A DNA stretch of 64,000 bases from Tritrichomonas musculus (GCA_039105265.1 JAPFFF010000003.1:6572001-6636000), one strand, 5' to 3'; counted from the first letter of the stretch, positions 43,382-53,627 are shown. The notes: a model not told the origin generated them from the sequence alone. Numbers and translations: made by a program.

Positions 43382-44848
43382 AAATTTATCTGGTAAAAAA
43401 TTGATGAAAAAGTATAAATTAAATTTGATATCGATATAGAAAATTTGAATGAACACTTTGTTTATATAAAAAGTCAAAGATTCAAATTGCGAGATCATGG
43501 AACTATAGGCCATTTTATAAATTCCATGATTTAGCATTTTTAAAAGTGTACATTTAGATTATTGCTATAAAACTGAACTATGATAAAATATTTGTTTTGA
43601 TGATGAAATTGCAATGCTTCATCTATTATTAAAACAATTAAATAGATATGAATGATCGTTAAATGTAAATTAATGAAGCTTTATTGAGAAATCTTCGGAG
43701 AAATTTATATTATGAATAAGCAAAAAAAATCCTGGCATTTTGAATTACTTTATTAAACTTTTATTGAAAGAAATTCAATGAAGTATTGAAAGTTGAACTT
43801 TATTCAGTCTGACCGATTCTATGAGATTATTCAAATTAATTGAGATATTTTTTTGAAGTCAATAATTTATATATAACTCATAAAAAAAACAATATATAAA
43901 CAATTAAACATTTGAATATAAATAATAACATTATTTTATAATATATAATAATATTAAAAAGTGCTATTAAAGCAGTATATGAAAAATCAAATTTAAATCA
44001 TTCTGAAAAAATTAATTGTAATTAAATAAATTAAATAGATAAATCATTTGATGTTTATTAATAGCAAATCAGTTATTTGTTCAGCAAAAAATAATGTATT
44101 TTTTAAAAATGAAATATTCGTAAATAGAACTCAATTTCAACTCCAAAATTTTAGATTGGAAAAAAAAATAGTATTATATATTAACAATTATTTATCAAAA
44201 ATATTATTTATCAGGTATTTGGCGAGAAAACGAACCTCGACAAAAAAATTCGAACGATAGATTCAATTCTTTCAAATTATTTGAAGGAAAAACTCACAAT
44301 TTACTCGTTAGACGATTAGAATTTCAATAAATTATTTTCATGCTAATTATTGAAAATTGAATATCATTGAAAGTATGTATTATTTATTATATATATTTCT
44401 TGATCAATTATATATATACATTTAATATAATTTTTAAATAAATTATATATATAAAAATAAATAACAAATTAATAAATAAATCTAATGTAATCCTTTGTTA
44501 TTATATTAAAATACATAAAAATAACATTATAAGGTCAATTTATAACCATATCTCTCTTTTTATATTAATCTATTTTTATTTTGATAAAATTTGAATAAAT
44601 ATCTCATTAAAATAAAAATATAATTTTAATAATATATATATAATTACATGAATCTGCATTTATATTCAAAATATTAATATTTTTATTGAATATTAGAATC
44701 TATAAAAAAATATTAATCGTTTTTTATCTGAAAAATTTATTTAATAATTTCAATTAATTCAAAAAATTTGGGACCTATATCTCAATTTTCATTGAATTTT
44801 GAGAAATATTCTCAAATCATATTACAACTCTGAACTTTATTATTATTA
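43382..44848. other. AT-rich intergenic region
   Basis: Very AT-rich DNA downstream of the divergent start of alpha-adaptin; a 70-codon ORF at 44048-44260 has no coding character. No RNA gene or repeat could be supported here. Confidence 0.5.
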
Positions 44849-45834
44849 GTCCTCGCCCTATTGAATTTCATTCAAAATATCAAACTTTTTAAAAGTAGAC
44901 GATTATTATTTTTTATTGAATTTTTCATCTATGAAAAATTGAATTGATTTTTAAATATTCATATTTTTATTTTATATTGAAGAATTCAATACAAACAACT
45001 TCAGAGTTGCTTTTAAATTATGTAAAATTTATTTAAACAATCAATTAGACATGATTTTAACGTTTTATATTTCTTCACAATGCAAATCTCATTACAAATC
45101 TAATAATTTTATCAAAAAAAAAAAAAAAAAAAAACATTGCAAAGTCAAATCATCACTTAAAAATCAATAAATATCAATTAATTATGAGATTGCTTTAAAA
45201 TATTTGATGATTTATATATCAAAAAAAAAATACATCAAAAATATCAAAATATATTGGATTTTTATATTCAATTTACTTTTAATAAATTCTTGCTTACATT
45301 CTTTAATGAAATATTGCTTTTTTTTATTATTATTTTTATTTATATTAGATAAAGTGATATGCAAAAAAGTGAATTAAGGCATATTTGAATGTTTATTCTA
45401 CTATAATATTTATATTTCATGCCAATGGATGTAAAAATAAGTCAACTCTTCGATGGTTTAATTGATTATTAATTATTCTTTAAATAATCTATTTATTGAT
45501 CTGAAATGCTTGAGATTTTTTTTGATAGATTTTAGAGAATTATATTGTATTTAAAGTTGCTATCATTTGAAGATCCAATTGCTCAATAATAATAATAAAA
45601 ACTAAGCTCGAAATATCTTAGAAAAAAGAAATTGTATGAGTTGTCTCAATCCATAGAAAAATTTGAAATAATTTGAGATCTCAGAATCGCACTCGCCACT
45701 TTTTGAAGGCTTTTTTCAAATAGCCTTCAATATTTGATACAGATATATCAAAAAATAATTATCTATTATACAAAATTTGATCTTGCATATATAAAAAGTT
45801 AATAAAATTGAATGAAATTCAATCGTGCGAGGAC
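44849..45834. mobile_element. TA-flanked non-autonomous DNA element (986 bp)
   Basis: Inverted ends: left GTCCTCGCCCTATTGAATTT, then CATTCAA; right TTGAATGAAATTCAATCGTG, then CGAGGAC. They pair over ~27 bp with one or two mismatches. TA stands on both sides (44847-44848, 45835-45836). The interior is AT-rich and non-coding, with a 20-nt A run at about 45115. This fits a mariner-type MITE. Confidence 0.82.
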
Positions 45835-45855
45835 TATATTATTATTATTATTTAA

Positions 45856-46313
45856 GGGGGACGTTTCTGAGATCTCATAGAATCGAAAAATTAGCCTTTC
45901 AAATTCAAAAAAAGATCGTTTTTCATTCAATTTTAAAATCGAAATAACGTCATGGTTTATGATGTTTATAAGTCAATATCATGGCAAATGTAAATTAAAA
46001 CGATTTGTTAAAAAAAGTATGGGAACCAAATTGTGAATTAAATATTTAAAATGAAAAAATTACTCAATTTCACCAAAATTATCATCAATTTGATATTTTA
46101 AAACAATTAAAGGTTTTATTAAAAAAATTCATTTCCATACTTTTTTTGCAAATTAAGCCTTTTATTAATTGACAAAGTATCAATACAAACGATTGCAAAT
46201 TGAATGAGTTATTTTCACTTTTCGATTCCTTCATATTTAACTATGTGTACGTTTAATAACTGCTAATTTGATGGTCAAATTTTAAATTCTATGAGATCTC
46301 AAAAACGTCCCCC
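45856..46313. mobile_element. TTAA-flanked MITE (458 bp)
   Basis: Inverted ends of about 27 bp: GGGGGACGTTTCTGAGATCT on the left and its near-complement (AGATCTCAAAAACGTCCCCC) on the right. TTAA lies at 45852-45855 and 46314-46317. A second internal inverted repeat surrounds the middle ('aaaaaaagtatgggaacc' near 46011 and 'ttccatactttttttgc' near 46133). No coding capacity. Only 21 bp separate it from the element at 44849-45834. Confidence 0.88.
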
Positions 46314-46656
46314 TTAAGGGTATACATTCTGAGGTTTTTATATAGATTATTTGCTTTTCAATTTTGAGAATATAAAAACATTTTTCTTTGAATTTTGTGA
46401 GATTTTTCAAATTTGAAAGTGATCGAAAAAAAGAAGATTTTTTTGAATTTCCATGAATATCATCTGTAGTTAGATTTTTTTGAGGCATTTATATTTTTTA
46501 TGCGAACATAAGAATATTGGCATGAGGATTTTTTAAATCTAAAATTATTCACTGAGATATCAAATATTTAGAAAAGTATTTTTGTATTTCATAAAAATAA
46601 AAGTTTTTTGTATGACGAATTTTTAATTTGAGTTTATAATTATCAAAATATTTAAG

Positions 46657-46896
46657 GTACAAATCCAGTACGTTTAGTAACCGCAATTTTTTTTGACATT
46701 CTCAAAGAATAAGATGACATGTTAAATAAAAAAACGATTATTTTCATCCATTTCATATAACATGTCATAGTGTTTATTTAAATTGTAAAATAAGTGTCAA
46801 AAACAAACCTAGTCAATTTAAACTTTTTCAGAGACATGCAACTATTCAAATAATAAACGTTCTCCTATTCAAAAAATAACGTACTGGATTTGTACC
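46657..46896. mobile_element. TTAA-flanked MITE (240 bp)
   Basis: Inverted ends GGTACAAATCCAGTACGTT and AACGTACTGGATTTGTACC (19 bp, perfect). TTAA stands on each side (46653-46656, 46897-46900). The neighbouring repeat unit, near 47776, supplies the uninterrupted sequence, with a single TTAA-like site. Non-coding interior. Confidence 0.9.
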
Positions 46897-46962
46897 TTAA
46901 TAAATACTTATTTTTTACTAATTTTTGTCTGATTTGAAAATTGTGTACTTTACTTTCATTTA

Positions 46963-47437
46963 GACTTGTTATTTTGAGAATCGATATCAAAAACGTCACT
47001 TTTTTGCATCTGATACTCGATTATCAGTTTAGAAATCTGATATCGAGATTATCGATTATCAAGATATCAGATATGAAATGTGATATGAAAATAATTGTAA
47101 ACTTGATATCAATTACCGAGATCTCGAGATCTCAAACAGATTTATCTTTTTTTATAATTGGTATTTGTGATTTTATAATATTTAAAAATATATAATATAA
47201 TGTATTGATGTTTATTTTAAGATTAAAATCAAAAAATACATTCTTTTTTTATGAAATATTTGAGATTAAATTACGATCATATATTTCTTAAAAAGTTTAA
47301 TTGAAAATCCTGATATCAAAAGCTGAGAAAAAAAATTCTCGATCTCTGAAATCGATCTCGAGAATCTGTGTATATTTATGTATCGATATCAAAAAGACAA
47401 TCAATTATCGATCTCGAGAATCGGAGAATAACAAGTC
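46963..47437. mobile_element. Mariner-type MITE, copy 2 (475 bp)
   Basis: Opposite-orientation copy of 33774-34254. Ends GACTTGTTATTTT / GAATAACAAGTC, TA on both sides (46961-46962, 47438-47439). The next unit of the ~411-bp tandem repeat lacks it, giving an empty-site comparison. Non-coding. Confidence 0.9.
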
Positions 47438-48924
47438 TACTTTCATTTTTAGCATTTTTTCATTGACTGAATCATTTTTTTGATTTTTAACTTATAAAAA
47501 TATATTTGATAAAGTTTGTATTTATAGATATGATATGAGAAAAAGAGGAAATTAAATTCAATAACTGATCATATCACATGATCTCGGTGAATTTTGTGAA
47601 TACAACTTTATTGCTTACCTTATCAAATATTGAATATATTTTATTAGTTTTGGCCTGAGGAATTTTGAATCCATCAGTTATACGCTTAGAATATATAATG
47701 AGAAAAAAAAACTTTCACTTTTCGTACAAAATAAAATTTTCTGTATGACAAATTTTAACGCTGAGTTTTTATTTATCAAAATATTAAAAAAATACTTATT
47801 ATTTAGTATTTCGTGTCAGATTTGAAAATTGAATAGTTTACTTGATTTTTTTCGTTTGTTTTGATTTTATTTATTTTAGAAGGAAATTTTATGATGTTTT
47901 ATTTAGAAATATATATTTTATGGAATCTCTAATTATATATAAAATAGGTTAAAAATGGAAAATCGTATTTGATAACTGATCATATATCAGGATCTCTACG
48001 AATTTAATTAATATAAAAATGTCTAGGTAATAATGTAATATCAACATAGAAATATTAGTTTTGGCCTGAGGAATTTTGAATTCATCAATCATACGTTTTA
48101 ATACTAATATGAGAAAAACTGTCAATAATACACTGAAATAAAAAAACAAACAAAAATATAATTTCATAAATAACCTTTGCAACTGTTCGTTTGATGAAAT
48201 ACATAGTTAATTTTTGAGAAATTGAAAAAATATATGATTTTTTTTCCTTTTCAAATTTGTGAATATAAAAATATAAAAATAATAATTATCTCAAATTTGT
48301 GTACATTTCAAATTTTGAATTACAAAAAAACAAAAATTGATTTTTTTTATAAAATTGGAATTTATCTACTTTTTATTAAGAAATATATTTATAACTTTAA
48401 AATATTATGATTGGCCTGAGGATTTAATTTTTGGATTGTTATTTGAAAAATTGAAGATATCTTTTTGCTCATTTTAAAAGATAGAGCCAAATAAAAAAAA
48501 TTCTTCTGATAATTTTTGGTGTTCTTTTTATATTTACCAAAAAATCAAGGAAAATCCTCTTTTTTTAAAAAATTGTTTTAGCTCAAAAATTGAATGAAAT
48601 TTGAGAGTACCCTTAAAGGTATGGAAACTCTTTTTCAATTCAATTTTATTTTTTGCAAAAAAAGCTCGAATATTGATCATTTTTTATTAAAAATTAGTCC
48701 ATCGTCATGTATATAATATTTGTAGCATAAATATAAAATCAAAAAAATATAATTTTAATTTTATTACCGAAAAACAAGAAAAAAATGAAATCCAAAGGCA
48801 GAGGAATCAGGGTCTATAAAAATCGGCACGAAAAAAGTTCGTTCGTAAAGGTGAAATACATGATCGGTATTGATTGGTATGAACACAAAAAGTTTATCTC
48901 AGAAAAATGAGTACAGTAGATATG

Positions 48925-48987
48925 TTAGGGGGTGCTACAGGTACTACGTACCTTACGCCCACGTTCGCTTCGCTCACTCCCCTAACT
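48925..48987. repeat. Hairpin near left tip of palindromic element
   Basis: GTTAGGGGG...TCCCCTAAC can pair (48923-48931 with 48979-48987), and inside it AGGTACTACGTACCT is a smaller palindrome. The mirror copy lies at about 57164-57228. Such subterminal hairpins could serve as recognition or priming sites; this is inference. Confidence 0.5.
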
Positions 48988-49377
48988 CTAATTCATTCAG
49001 TCTACCAAAAATTATCATTTTTGTCATCCTCGACCAAATTAGTATATATACCCGCCACAGTCGCGTGACAGCTAATTTAATTGACGAAAACCCCCAAAAA
49101 TCAGCTGTTTATGTATTTAATTTAGTGCTACTTGTGGCACAAGACTATAGATATATGTCTATATATGACAATTCTAATAGCGATAACCTAAAATAATGGC
49201 TAAATAAACTATTATAATAGGCGAAATCGGCTATATTAATATGAAACCGTTTCTAAACAATTCCATAGCTATACTCATATACGACATTATCGAGATTGTG
49301 TCCAATAAAGTAGAACTAATAGTGGCAGATAATGAATGACTATTGTAGCATATAATGAATGACTATATGTATAAACG

Positions 49378-49578
49378 ATGGGTTTGATATGTGAATTACA
49401 TGAAAATTTTCTCCGAATGAAACCAATGACACTGAACACCATGTTATACGATCACGTATATGAAGGTATGAAATCCATGTCTATAAATGATTTCCGTGAT
49501 GACGATGATCCATTGAAACAACAAATCGAACCAATACCAACACCAGAAGAAGTCCATGATCCGTCATATATACGATAG
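49378..49578 (+). CDS. 66-residue protein of the palindromic element, left arm
   Basis: Starts MGLICELHENFLRMKPMTLN and is acidic in its second half (DFRDDDDPLKQQ). It ends 3 nt before the helicase ORF. No family is recognised. Identical copy in the right arm (56573-56773). Its position ahead of the helicase in both arms suggests that the two are expressed together, but no promoter is visible. Confidence 0.5.
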   Translation: MGLICELHENFLRMKPMTLNTMLYDHVYEGMKSMSINDFRDDDDPLKQQIEPIPTPEEVHDPSYIR

Positions 49579-49581
49579 CAG

Positions 49582-52497
49582 ATGTTTGATGAGATCCCTG
49601 AACGATTATACACTATACAGTGTGAAGGTTACTTCGATAAGAACGGCCATCCATTAGATGATGAAACAACGATTAAACACCTAACTAATGGTGAACCACC
49701 AGTAAATATCGATGATGAACTAGAACTTTGTGATGAGAATGGCGATGTAATCGATTATATGGATTATGATGATTATTATTATTGTATGGATCATAACAAA
49801 TATGATTTACGTAAGATCACTAAACAAATCCGGACTAAGAAGTTCATCTGTGAAGCTCCAATCGGTTCTGGTAAATCGACAGCGATCCGTAAATGGATTG
49901 CATCGCATAGTACAGAGAGGTTTATGGTTATAGTTCCAACAGTGAATATCGCTGAAGAGTTCTATACCAAGTTGAATGATATGTATGTTAATTCCATTCG
50001 ATTATGTGTTAACGATAATGCGTTTAAAGAGTTTCACAAAGCTGTACACAATGAAGTTAATGTGATTATTACTACATACAACACAGCTTCGAAATGTTTA
50101 GGGGATCTAATTGAAGAATATTACATGAACGAACAACGATTAGATTACTTTCTAGTGATTGATGAAGCGCATATGTTACTACAACATATTGGATTGATTG
50201 AGATTACTAAAGAGTTCGATAAGGTTGCGTTAATAAGTGCTACTGCTGACGATATTAAACACTTCGCGTGTTTTAGAGATTACATAATCGTTAATCCATG
50301 TATCGATAAGAGATACAATCGAAATATATACGTTAACAAGTTGATACCAGATGCTGATGAACAAAGAGCTGAGATAGTGAACTTAATCGATACAAAGCGA
50401 ATGAACTACGATAAAGTATTAGTGAAGATCGAAGATAAGAAACAATGTAAGTTGTTGAAAGAGATGCTGATAGATAGATACAAGGTTGCGTTATACACAG
50501 GTGATACCAAAGAGATTAAGTTGAATGAAGATGGTTTGTTCGATGAAGATGTTGATGTTGTTATATCTACCTCATCTATCCAGAATGGACAGTCCATTAA
50601 AGAGAATATTCTATCTGTATTCGTCCAAACATATATCGATAGTGTGTCCAGTGTTAAACAGTTTCTAGGTCGAAACCGAAATCGAAATTCGGATGTATAT
50701 GTATATGTTCGATATGGTAAACACATGAAGAATAGAAAGTACTCGATACCGAACAACAGATATGAGAGATACTTAAACGAACTGCGTGATAGAGCATGGA
50801 ATTGTATGAGCAAAACAGGTTGGAATTATATATTACGTGGGTATGGTCGTGTACGATTCGGTAAATCTGCTGTTGATGATGACGATTCACAAAGTGAAGT
50901 TCTCGAAGAGAATGATACTTCGTACTCCGCTACCGCGGATGAACCAGTTGATGATGATGAATCTGTTGATGAACATGTCGTTAATGAACCTATCGTTGAT
51001 GAACATGTCGTTAATGAACCTATCGTTGCTGAACATGTCGTTGATGAACCTATCGTTAATGAACATGTCGTTAATGAACCTATCGTTGATGAACATGTCG
51101 TTGATGAACATGTCGTTAATGAACATGTCGTTGATGAACATGTCGTTAATGAACATGTCGTTAATGAACCTATCGTTGATGAACATGTCGTTAATGAACC
51201 TATCGTTGCTGAACATGTCGTTAATGAACATGTCGTTAATGAACCTATCGTTGATGAACATGTCGTTGATGAACATGTCGTTAATGAACATGTCGTTAAT
51301 GAACATGTCGTTAATGAACATGTCGTTGATGAACCTATCGTTAATGAACCAGTTAATGAACCTATCGTTGATGAACCTATCGTTGATGAACATGTCGTTA
51401 ATGAACCTATCGTTGCTGAACATGTCGTTAATGAACCTATCGTTAATGAACATGTCGTTAATGAACCTATCGTTGATGAACATGTCGTTGATGAACATGT
51501 CGTTGATGAACATGTCGTTAATGAACATGTCGTTGATGAACATGTCGTTGATGAACATGTCGTTAATGAACATGTCGTTAATGAACCTATCGTTGATGAA
51601 CATGTCGTTAATGAACCTATCGTTGCTGAACATGTCGTTAATGAACATGTCGTTAATGAACCTATCGTTGATGAACATGTCGTTAATGAACATGTCGTTA
51701 ATGAACCTATCGTTGATGAACCTATCGTTAATGAACCAGTTAATGAACCTATCGTTGATGAACCTATCGTTGATGAACATGTCGTTAATGAACCTATCGT
51801 TGATGAACATGTCGTTGATGAACATGTCGTTGATGAACATGTCGTTAATGAACATGTCGTTGATGAACATGTCGTTGATGAACATGTCGTTAATGAACAT
51901 GTCGTTAATGAACCTATCGTTGATGAACATGTCGTTAATGAACCTATCGTTGCTGAACATGTCGTTAATGAACATGTCGTTAATGAACCTATCGTTGATG
52001 AACATGTCGTTAATGAACATGTCGTTAATGAACCTATCGTTGATGAACCTATCGTTAATGAACCAGTTAATGAACCTATCGTTGATGAACCTATCGTTGA
52101 TGAACATGTCGTTAATGAACCTATCGTTGATGAACATGTCGTTGATGAACATGTCGTTGATGAACATGTCGTTAATGAACATGTCGTTGATGAACATGTC
52201 GTTGATGAACATGTCGTTAATGAACATGTCGTTAATGAACCTATCGTTGATGAACATGTCGTTAATGAACCTATCGTTGCTGAACATGTCGTTAATGAAC
52301 ATGTCGTTAATGAACCTATCGTTGATGAACATGTCGTTAATGAACCTATCGTTGATATAGAATTTACTACCAAAAGAGATCTATACAACTATTATGGAAT
52401 CGATATTAAGACAATACCAGATGGGTATGAAGTTAATATGAGATATAACAGAGTTAATGGTAAACGATGTCGAGTATATAAATTGGTGAAGAAGTGA
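49582..52497 (+). CDS. SF2 (DEAH) helicase with pentapeptide-repeat tail, left arm
   Basis: 971 residues from ATG 49582 (MFDEIPERLYTIQCEGYFDK). Helicase motifs: I APIGSGKST (about 92-100), Ia IVPTVNIAEEFY (about 114-125), II DEAH (about 194-197), III ISATADD (about 217-223), and VI QFLGRNRNR (about 358-366). A second RecA domain lies between. These fit superfamily 2, with some flavour of the UL9/origin-binding helicases of DNA viruses, though that link is tentative. Residues about 462-923 are a tandem array of 93 units of type (N/D/A)E(H/P)(V/I)V. A unique basic C-terminus of ~48 residues (ending KRCRVYKLVKK) follows. Probable role: unwinding or replication of the element's own DNA. The mirror copy in the right arm has only 17 repeat units. 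Confidence 0.85.
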   Translation: MFDEIPERLYTIQCEGYFDKNGHPLDDETTIKHLTNGEPPVNIDDELELCDENGDVIDYMDYDDYYYCMDHNKYDLRKITKQIRTKKFICEAPIGSGKSTAIRKWIASHSTERFMVIVPTVNIAEEFYTKLNDMYVNSIRLCVNDNAFKEFHKAVHNEVNVIITTYNTASKCLGDLIEEYYMNEQRLDYFLVIDEAHMLLQHIGLIEITKEFDKVALISATADDIKHFACFRDYIIVNPCIDKRYNRNIYVNKLIPDADEQRAEIVNLIDTKRMNYDKVLVKIEDKKQCKLLKEMLIDRYKVALYTGDTKEIKLNEDGLFDEDVDVVISTSSIQNGQSIKENILSVFVQTYIDSVSSVKQFLGRNRNRNSDVYVYVRYGKHMKNRKYSIPNNRYERYLNELRDRAWNCMSKTGWNYILRGYGRVRFGKSAVDDDDSQSEVLEENDTSYSATADEPVDDDESVDEHVVNEPIVDEHVVNEPIVAEHVVDEPIVNEHVVNEPIVDEHVVDEHVVNEHVVDEHVVNEHVVNEPIVDEHVVNEPIVAEHVVNEHVVNEPIVDEHVVDEHVVNEHVVNEHVVNEHVVDEPIVNEPVNEPIVDEPIVDEHVVNEPIVAEHVVNEPIVNEHVVNEPIVDEHVVDEHVVDEHVVNEHVVDEHVVDEHVVNEHVVNEPIVDEHVVNEPIVAEHVVNEHVVNEPIVDEHVVNEHVVNEPIVDEPIVNEPVNEPIVDEPIVDEHVVNEPIVDEHVVDEHVVDEHVVNEHVVDEHVVDEHVVNEHVVNEPIVDEHVVNEPIVAEHVVNEHVVNEPIVDEHVVNEHVVNEPIVDEPIVNEPVNEPIVDEPIVDEHVVNEPIVDEHVVDEHVVDEHVVNEHVVDEHVVDEHVVNEHVVNEPIVDEHVVNEPIVAEHVVNEHVVNEPIVDEHVVNEPIVDIEFTTKRDLYNYYGIDIKTIPDGYEVNMRYNRVNGKRCRVYKLVKK
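50965..52350 (+). repeat. 15-bp coding tandem repeat, 93 units
   Basis: 1386 bp made of 90 units of 15 bp (GTTRATGAACATGTC or GTTRATGAACCTATC, with GTTGCT variants) and three 12-bp units (GTTAATGAACCA). Units are arranged in higher-order blocks that recur three times at roughly 320-390 bp, pointing to segmental expansion. The array is free of stops in most frames of both strands, so the long antisense ORFs here are by-products. Confidence 0.93.
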
Positions 52498-52536
52498 ATC
52501 GACGATGTGATTCCTTTGTATTTTTCTCGAACCGAA

Positions 52537-52773
52537 ATGACCGCATTAACAGAACTATTCGCATGTGATGATATGAACAAGTTGAAGCATGAACTCGCTA
52601 GACTTATCGAATCCAAAGACTATAAAACAGTGAATACATTGTTACGTCGTAATCCAAATACATGGAAATTTAATACTCGTGAACTTAATGAAGAGATACC
52701 ATGTGATGATAAACACTTCACTAAACGAAAAGGTGTAATGAAGTTCGAGACCAGACCTCGACGTAAAGACTAA
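52537..52773 (+). CDS. Small basic protein A of the palindromic element, left arm
   Basis: 78 residues from ATG 52537 (MTALTELFACDDMNKLKHEL); a GTG upstream is not a credible start. The string DYKTVNTLLRRNPNTWKF followed by LNEEIP and HFTKRKG matches the protein at 53172-53627 position by position, so the two are paralogues. Lys/Arg-rich, small, no known family; DNA binding is plausible but unproven. Starts 39 bp after the helicase stop. Mirror copy: 54509-54745. Confidence 0.6.
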   Translation: MTALTELFACDDMNKLKHELARLIESKDYKTVNTLLRRNPNTWKFNTRELNEEIPCDDKHFTKRKGVMKFETRPRRKD

Positions 52774-52817
52774 GACATGATGAGACCAAAAAGATGATTT
52801 TTTTTTTGGCAAAAACC

Positions 52818-52923
52818 AACTACAGTAGATGCGTCATGCATTCGATATAAGAGATGAACATACTAACCCGGGATCGTACATCCAATCCCTTATAAAGAGA
52901 AACAATATGCATCTACTATAGTT
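52818..52923. repeat. 106-bp inverted-repeat module repeating the element's own tip motif, left arm
   Basis: AACTACAGTAGATGC at 52818-52832 and GCATCTACTATAGTT at 52909-52923 are inverted copies with one mismatch. The core ACAGTAGAT is also the outer tip of the palindromic element with its GTAC flank (GTACAGTAGATATG). Mirror copy at 54359-54464. Possible internal binding site for whatever recognises the termini, or a small inserted relative. Confidence 0.65.
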
Positions 52924-53060
52924 GGGGAACGTTCATTACGAGGATTACATTTGTCGACAAATGCTTCTGTGTTATCTATACCACAAGCAATAGCTTACCA
53001 CAAGGTGTTTAGTTCGCTAGGGTTCTATCACAAATATGATACAAATTTACACAGAAAATC

Positions 53061-53133
53061 GGTATAGCAGCGAATCGAACTTGCACATGCAACCGAAGTC
53101 CGGAGATGCACTTCATGATCCAACAACTATACC
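53061..53133 (-). other. tRNA-like segment with A- and B-box motifs, left arm
   Basis: Read on the minus strand the 73-nt segment opens GGTATAG and closes CTATACC, a perfect 7-bp terminal stem. It contains TGGTATAGTTG (fits the pol III A-box TRGYNNARNNG) and, about 47 nt on, GTTCGATTC (fits the B-box GWTCRANNC). The T-stem does not pair, and the anticodon arm is not canonical, so it is not a standard tRNA. Mirror copy on plus at 54149-54221. Confidence 0.4.
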
Positions 53134-53171
53134 AACACAGCTAGCTAATTATAGTATCGAAATTAACATTT

Positions 53172-53627
53172 ATGCGTTATCTGTGCAAGTTTAATTCCAT
53201 CGAAATGAGTAAGAACAAGAATCCATCATTTGCAAAGCAAACTCCATACAATGGACAACCGACACTCGAAGAGTTATACACTACCGATGACTTATCATTA
53301 CTTAAACGAGCTATCACCGAGTTAACAACCAAACAAGATTATAAGACCCTCAACACCCTGTTTCGTCGTAATCCAAAAGCTAGTAAGTTCGACAGTAGAA
53401 CACTTAATGAAGATATACCGCAATCGACAAAACGATTCACCAAACGTAATGGCAAACTCTGTAATGTATCACGAACAGTTCCACGACAGAGTACTACCAA
53501 ACCAGAAGAGAGTGACACATACACATACAAATCCAGATACTACGATCCACACACCAAATCGTTTAAGTATATAGATAAACCTATCGAACCATATGCTAGT
53601 GCTTCACGAATTCGTGCTAGGTACTAA
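53172..53627 (+). CDS. Small basic protein B of the palindromic element, left arm
   Basis: 151 residues from ATG 53172; an internal ATG at residue 13 (MSKNKNPSFAKQTPYNGQPT) is an equally good start. The core (LEELYTTDDLSLLKRAITEL, DYKTLNTLFRRNPKASKF, LNEDIP, FTKRNGK) is paralogous to protein A; a Thr/Tyr/Ser-rich basic tail follows. The right-arm counterpart (53805-54110) shares the first ~88 residues and has a different, shorter end. No known domain. Confidence 0.6.
   Translation: MRYLCKFNSIEMSKNKNPSFAKQTPYNGQPTLEELYTTDDLSLLKRAITELTTKQDYKTLNTLFRRNPKASKFDSRTLNEDIPQSTKRFTKRNGKLCNVSRTVPRQSTTKPEESDTYTYKSRYYDPHTKSFKYIDKPIEPYASASRIRARY

Larger units (their letters stand above)
46320..48640. repeat. 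Degenerate tandem repeat, period ~411 bp, about four units
   Basis: The landmark GGCCTGAGGA (or GGCATGAGGA) recurs at 46519, 47652, 48063 and 48413. Each is followed and preceded by similar text, such as 'tgtatgacgaatttttaa...gagttt...tatcaaaatatt' at 46611 and 47742, and 'gtctgatttgaaaattg' at 46927 and 47817. The spacing 47652-48063 is 411 bp. The first spacing (1133 bp) falls to 412 bp after subtracting two MITEs and their target duplications; the last is shorter (350 bp). It is non-coding. Confidence 0.75.

Noticed and set aside
43382-43537. 52-residue hydrophobic N-terminal extension of alpha-adaptin from an upstream ATG
   Set aside because: Alpha-adaptins begin with the M..RGL segment found at 43381; a hydrophobic leader does not fit a cytosolic adaptor.
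44048-44260. 70-codon ORF downstream of alpha-adaptin
   Set aside because: Low-complexity AT-driven composition; no neighbours or signals support it.
50826-52388. Very long antisense and alternate-frame ORFs (480-520 codons) over the helicase repeat array, and matching ones in the right arm
   Set aside because: They arise because a 15-bp unit without stops stays open in several frames; their products are pure repeats of Thr/Ser/Cys, Met/Asn/Leu or Phe/Ile/Asn with no independent domain.
53061-53133. Calling the 73-mer a genuine tRNA gene
   Set aside because: The acceptor stem and boxes fit, but the T-stem cannot pair and the anticodon arm has no 7-nt loop; kept only as a tRNA-like observation.
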